From: Chryseobacterium gleum | GTDB taxonomy: Bacteria > Bacteroidota > Bacteroidia > Flavobacteriales_D > Crocinitomicaceae | Direction of reading: 5' to 3' | Length of the DNA: 8,951 bases | Assembly: GCA_943326825.2 (NCBI GenBank) | Contig: CALPUT020000085.1 | Location: 1-8,951, forward strand | Shown here: positions 6,085 to 8,951 of the stretch, in pieces | How positions within the stretch are numbered: position 1 is the first letter of the stretch | Layout: each line of letters starts with the position of its first letter | The notes under the pieces: generated by a model | Seen by the model: only the letters and a program-made list of their open reading frames with translations | Told to the model about the DNA's origin: nothing | Databases searched by the model: none | Position numbers and translations under genes: made by a program

Positions 6085-7408
6085 ACTTTTTTCTGAATTC
6101 CCAAAAACGTCGAAAGAAAAATGGGAAGAAGTATTAATTAAAGAATTAAAAGGTGTAGATTTTTCAAATTTATTTAGAAAAGATGAAATTGAAGATTTAA
6201 ACTATTCTACTTATACGCATTCTTCTGAAGTGTCGTTTTTAAGCGAAACGCCTGCTAGTTCTTCATTCACAAGAGGCAACAAAACGGATAATAATGATTG
6301 GTTGATTGCTAAAAACATTCATGTTATAGATGAAAAAGAATCTAACAAATTAGCTTTAAGTGAATTGTTGAATGGAAATAATGCGTTAGTTTTTGATTTA
6401 GTTAAAAAAGATTTAAACTTAGATCAATTATTTCATGAAATTCAATTTCAATATATTGAAACACATTTTATCATTCGTTTCAAATCTCAAATTCAACTTT
6501 TAAATACATATTTTGATCAAGCAGCGAATGCTCCTATTTACTATAGAATTGACTTCCTAAATGATCTAAATTTCAGTGAATTGAAATCGATTTCTTCTGA
6601 AATGAAAGGTAAATCAATACCATTTACATTTGTAAATGCCTTTGCGATAGAACAAACTGGAGCTACAATCATTCAACAAATTGCTTTTGCTCTAGCTACA
6701 GGTCACGAATATTTGGTGCAATTAATCGAAAATGGTTACTCTGTTCAAGAAGCAGAAAAAAGCATCCATTTTTCATTCGGATTTGGAAACATTTACTTTT
6801 ATGAAATCAGTAAAATTAGAGCATTCAGAAAGTTGTGGCATACAATTGTATCGAATTATGATACGACTGTAAAACTATCAGCTTTCATTTTTGGTGAAAT
6901 TGGATTTGTCAATAAATCATTAAAAGATCCATATACAAATCTTTTGAGACAAACTACTGAAGCGATGTCGGCAGTAGCTGGGGGAATAAATACTCTTTCT
7001 ATCCATCCTTATAACTCTAATTCCAATGAAGGTGAAACAGTTCTAGCTGCCAGAATGGCTTCAAATATTTCGTTGATTTTAAAAGATGAAAGTTATTTTG
7101 ATAAAGTAATAGATCCAATTGGTGGAAGTTATTCTATTGAATCAATTACGGAGCAAATTGCTCAGAAAGCATGGAGTTATTTTCAAGAATTAGATGCTTT
7201 AGGAGGAATAACAACTGAAAATGTAAAAAATAAATTCGCTTTCGATATTCAAACTAAGGTTGAATTGAAAAAAGAAAAGGTAAAATCAGGAAAAAATGTC
7301 CTAATAGGAATCAATAAATTTTCGAATCCTCAGACTGAAACAGCTACTTGGAAAAAACAAGAAGCTTATTTCGGTATCAATCAATTGATTTTAGAACGCG
7401 ATATTTAA
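6077..7408 (+). CDS. mutA: methylmalonyl-CoA mutase small subunit, without cobalamin-domain region
   Basis: This is the small, non-catalytic subunit of adenosylcobalamin-dependent methylmalonyl-CoA mutase, partner of the large subunit encoded next. Its 443 aa cover the N-terminal segment and TIM-barrel-like domain only. Conserved stretches are GATIIQQIAFALATGHEYL (195-213), LRQTTEAMSAVAGGINTLS (290-308), DPIGGSYSIESIT (356-368) and SGKNVLIGINKF (404-415). Each aligns with an equivalent in the large subunit, showing common ancestry. Where the large subunit has the catalytic YHMQEAGA, this one reads AFAIEQTGA (189-197), with no histidine, as expected for an inactive subunit. It ends straight after the barrel, whereas the Propionibacterium small subunit (about 640 aa) keeps a degenerate C-terminal B12-like domain. 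Short small subunits are, from memory, usual in flavobacteria. ATG at 6077 overlaps the end of the EI24 gene, and the large subunit starts 12 bp after the stop, so the three genes form one operon. Confidence 0.92.
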   Translation: MNKLFSEFPKTSKEKWEEVLIKELKGVDFSNLFRKDEIEDLNYSTYTHSSEVSFLSETPASSSFTRGNKTDNNDWLIAKNIHVIDEKESNKLALSELLNGNNALVFDLVKKDLNLDQLFHEIQFQYIETHFIIRFKSQIQLLNTYFDQAANAPIYYRIDFLNDLNFSELKSISSEMKGKSIPFTFVNAFAIEQTGATIIQQIAFALATGHEYLVQLIENGYSVQEAEKSIHFSFGFGNIYFYEISKIRAFRKLWHTIVSNYDTTVKLSAFIFGEIGFVNKSLKDPYTNLLRQTTEAMSAVAGGINTLSIHPYNSNSNEGETVLAARMASNISLILKDESYFDKVIDPIGGSYSIESITEQIAQKAWSYFQELDALGGITTENVKNKFAFDIQTKVELKKEKVKSGKNVLIGINKFSNPQTETATWKKQEAYFGINQLILERDI

Positions 7409-7420
7409 TTCAAAGGCACA

Positions 7421-8951
7421 ATGAAAAGAATTTCATTTAAAGATATAAACTATACTTCTGATTCAAAATCGATTGAACAGGAAGTAAAAGTTACATACGA
7501 AACTGCTGAAAAGATTGATTTATATTCATTCTATCAGAAAAAAGACATACAAGAAACAGAACATATTGGATTTGTTTCTGGTGTCGCACCTTATTTACGT
7601 GGTCCTTATGGTTCAATGTACGCAATTCGTCCTTGGACAATTCGTCAATATGCTGGTTTCTCTACTGCGGAAGAATCAAATGCTTTCTATAGAAGAAACT
7701 TAGCTGCTGGACAAAAAGGACTTTCTGTTGCTTTTGACTTAGCTACTCACAGAGGTTATGATTCTGATCACGAACGTGTTGAAGGAGATGTAGGTAAAGC
7801 TGGGGTTGCAATTGATTCGATTTTGGATATGAAAATCCTATTCGATCAAATTCCATTGGATGAGATGTCAGTATCTATGACAATGAATGGAGCTGTTTTA
7901 CCAATTCTAGCTTTTTACATTGTTGCAGCTGAAGAACAAGGAGTTAGTCAAGATAAATTATCAGGAACTATCCAAAATGATATTTTAAAAGAGTTTATGG
8001 TTCGTAATACATACATTTACCCACCTGAACCTTCAATGAAAATCATTGCGGATATTTTTGAATACACATCTAAAAATATGCCTCGTTTTAATTCGATTTC
8101 TATTTCGGGTTATCACATGCAAGAAGCTGGAGCAACAGCAGCAATAGAATTAGCTTACACTTTAGCTGATGGATTAGAATACTTAAAAGCCGGTTTAAAA
8201 GCAGGAATGGATATCGATGAATTCGCTCCTAGATTAAGCTTTTTCTGGGCAATTGGGATGAATCACCACATGGAAATTGCAAAAATGAGAGCTGGTCGAT
8301 TGATTTGGTCAAAATTAGTAAAGCAATTTAATCCAAAATCAGAGAAATCATTGGCATTGAGAACTCATTGCCAAACATCTGGTTGGAGTTTAACAGAACA
8401 AGATCCATTTAACAATATAGCTAGAACATGTATTGAAGCAATGGCAGCTGCTCTTGGAGGGACGCAATCATTACATACAAATGCACTTGATGAAGCAATT
8501 GCTTTACCAACAGATTTCTCAGCAAGAATTGCAAGAAATACACAGATTTACATTCAAGAGGAAACAGGAATCACTTCGTTTATTGATCCTTTTGGTGGTA
8601 GTTACTACATCGAGAAATTGACAGAAGAACTAACGCAAGAAGCTTGGAAATTAATTGAAGAAGTTCAAGAATTAGGTGGAATGGCGAAAGCAATCGAAAC
8701 TGGACTTCCAAAAATGAGAATTGAAGAAGCTGCCGCTAGAAAACAAGCGCGTATTGATTCAGGAAAAGATGTTATTGTTGGCGTAAATAGATACCAATTA
8801 GAAAAAGAAGATCCAATTGATATTTTAGAAGTTGATAATACCAAAGTTCGATTATCTCAAATTGAACGACTAAATAAATTAAAATCAGAACGTAACACTG
8901 TTGAATGTGATGAATCAATTGAAAGATTGGCAAACGCTGCAGCAAATGGAA
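7421..8951 (+). CDS. mutB: methylmalonyl-CoA mutase large (catalytic) subunit, C-terminus beyond window
   Basis: This is the catalytic subunit of the adenosylcobalamin enzyme that interconverts (R)-methylmalonyl-CoA and succinyl-CoA, linking propionate, branched-chain amino acid and odd-chain fatty acid metabolism to the TCA cycle. The 510 codons present cover the substrate-binding TIM barrel and the start of the linker. The cobalamin-binding domain (DxHxxG) would lie to the right. The catalytic set aligns with the Propionibacterium enzyme at a constant offset of 12: Y77 (in RPWTIRQYAGFSTAEESN) for Tyr89, Q185 (TIQNDILKEF) for Gln197, R195 for Arg207 and H232 (SGYHMQEAGA) for His244. Further signatures are SVSMTMNGAVLP, TSGWSLTEQDP and DPFGGSYYIE (389-398). 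ATG at 7421 follows the mutA stop by 12 bp, with AAAGG (7412-7416) 4 nt upstream as a weak ribosome-binding site. The visible part has no truncation or missing residue, so the enzyme is probably functional. Confidence 0.96.
   Translation, partial: MKRISFKDINYTSDSKSIEQEVKVTYETAEKIDLYSFYQKKDIQETEHIGFVSGVAPYLRGPYGSMYAIRPWTIRQYAGFSTAEESNAFYRRNLAAGQKGLSVAFDLATHRGYDSDHERVEGDVGKAGVAIDSILDMKILFDQIPLDEMSVSMTMNGAVLPILAFYIVAAEEQGVSQDKLSGTIQNDILKEFMVRNTYIYPPEPSMKIIADIFEYTSKNMPRFNSISISGYHMQEAGATAAIELAYTLADGLEYLKAGLKAGMDIDEFAPRLSFFWAIGMNHHMEIAKMRAGRLIWSKLVKQFNPKSEKSLALRTHCQTSGWSLTEQDPFNNIARTCIEAMAAALGGTQSLHTNALDEAIALPTDFSARIARNTQIYIQEETGITSFIDPFGGSYYIEKLTEELTQEAWKLIEEVQELGGMAKAIETGLPKMRIEEAAARKQARIDSGKDVIVGVNRYQLEKEDPIDILEVDNTKVRLSQIERLNKLKSERNTVECDESIERLANAAANG

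Noticed and set aside
7515..8621. Short plus-strand open frames at 7515-7703 and 8433-8621
   Set aside because: They are out-of-frame shadows within mutB, whose frame is continuous and carries all expected catalytic residues.

Overview
This AT-rich window looks like ordinary chromosome from a member of the Bacteroidota, most likely the Flavobacteriia. The evidence is a TamL-type Omp85 lipoprotein next to a SpoU-family RNA methyltransferase, a Bacteroidota-type DnaX C-terminus, a split methylmalonyl-CoA mutase with a short small subunit, and TAnnTTTG promoter elements just upstream of several genes. I see no mobile element, CRISPR array, tRNA or rRNA, and coding density is high.

Layout: a TamL/BamA-like outer-membrane lipoprotein gene occupies 1-2657 on the minus strand, and its last few codons lie beyond the left edge. 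A SpoU/TrmH RNA methyltransferase (2697-3428, +) is divergent from it across about 40 bp that hold a promoter element and a small palindrome. dnaX follows on the plus strand. Its zero-frame reading ends at 4625 just after an A10 run, but the characteristic C-terminal region continues in the -1 frame to 5233. A promoter at about 5281-5313 then drives an EI24/CysZ-like membrane protein (5332-6084), which overlaps mutA (6077-7408) by 8 bp. mutB begins 12 bp after mutA at 7421 and runs off the right edge.

How the genes work together: TamL belongs to the outer-membrane assembly machinery. DnaX is the ATPase of the replicative clamp loader. MutA and MutB form the adenosylcobalamin-dependent mutase that interconverts succinyl-CoA and methylmalonyl-CoA. 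The EI24 gene appears co-transcribed with them, for reasons the sequence does not show.

The most interesting signal is in dnaX. Two overlapping slippery heptamers (A AAA AAA and A AAA AAC) lie in an A10 tract, a zero-frame stop follows 3 nt after the second, and a 7-bp hairpin starts 3 nt downstream. This has the architecture of a programmed frameshift or transcriptional slippage switch giving a short gamma-like (371 aa) and a long tau-like (574 aa) protein. Here the long form, not the short one, would be the recoded product. A homopolymer sequencing error is the main competing explanation.
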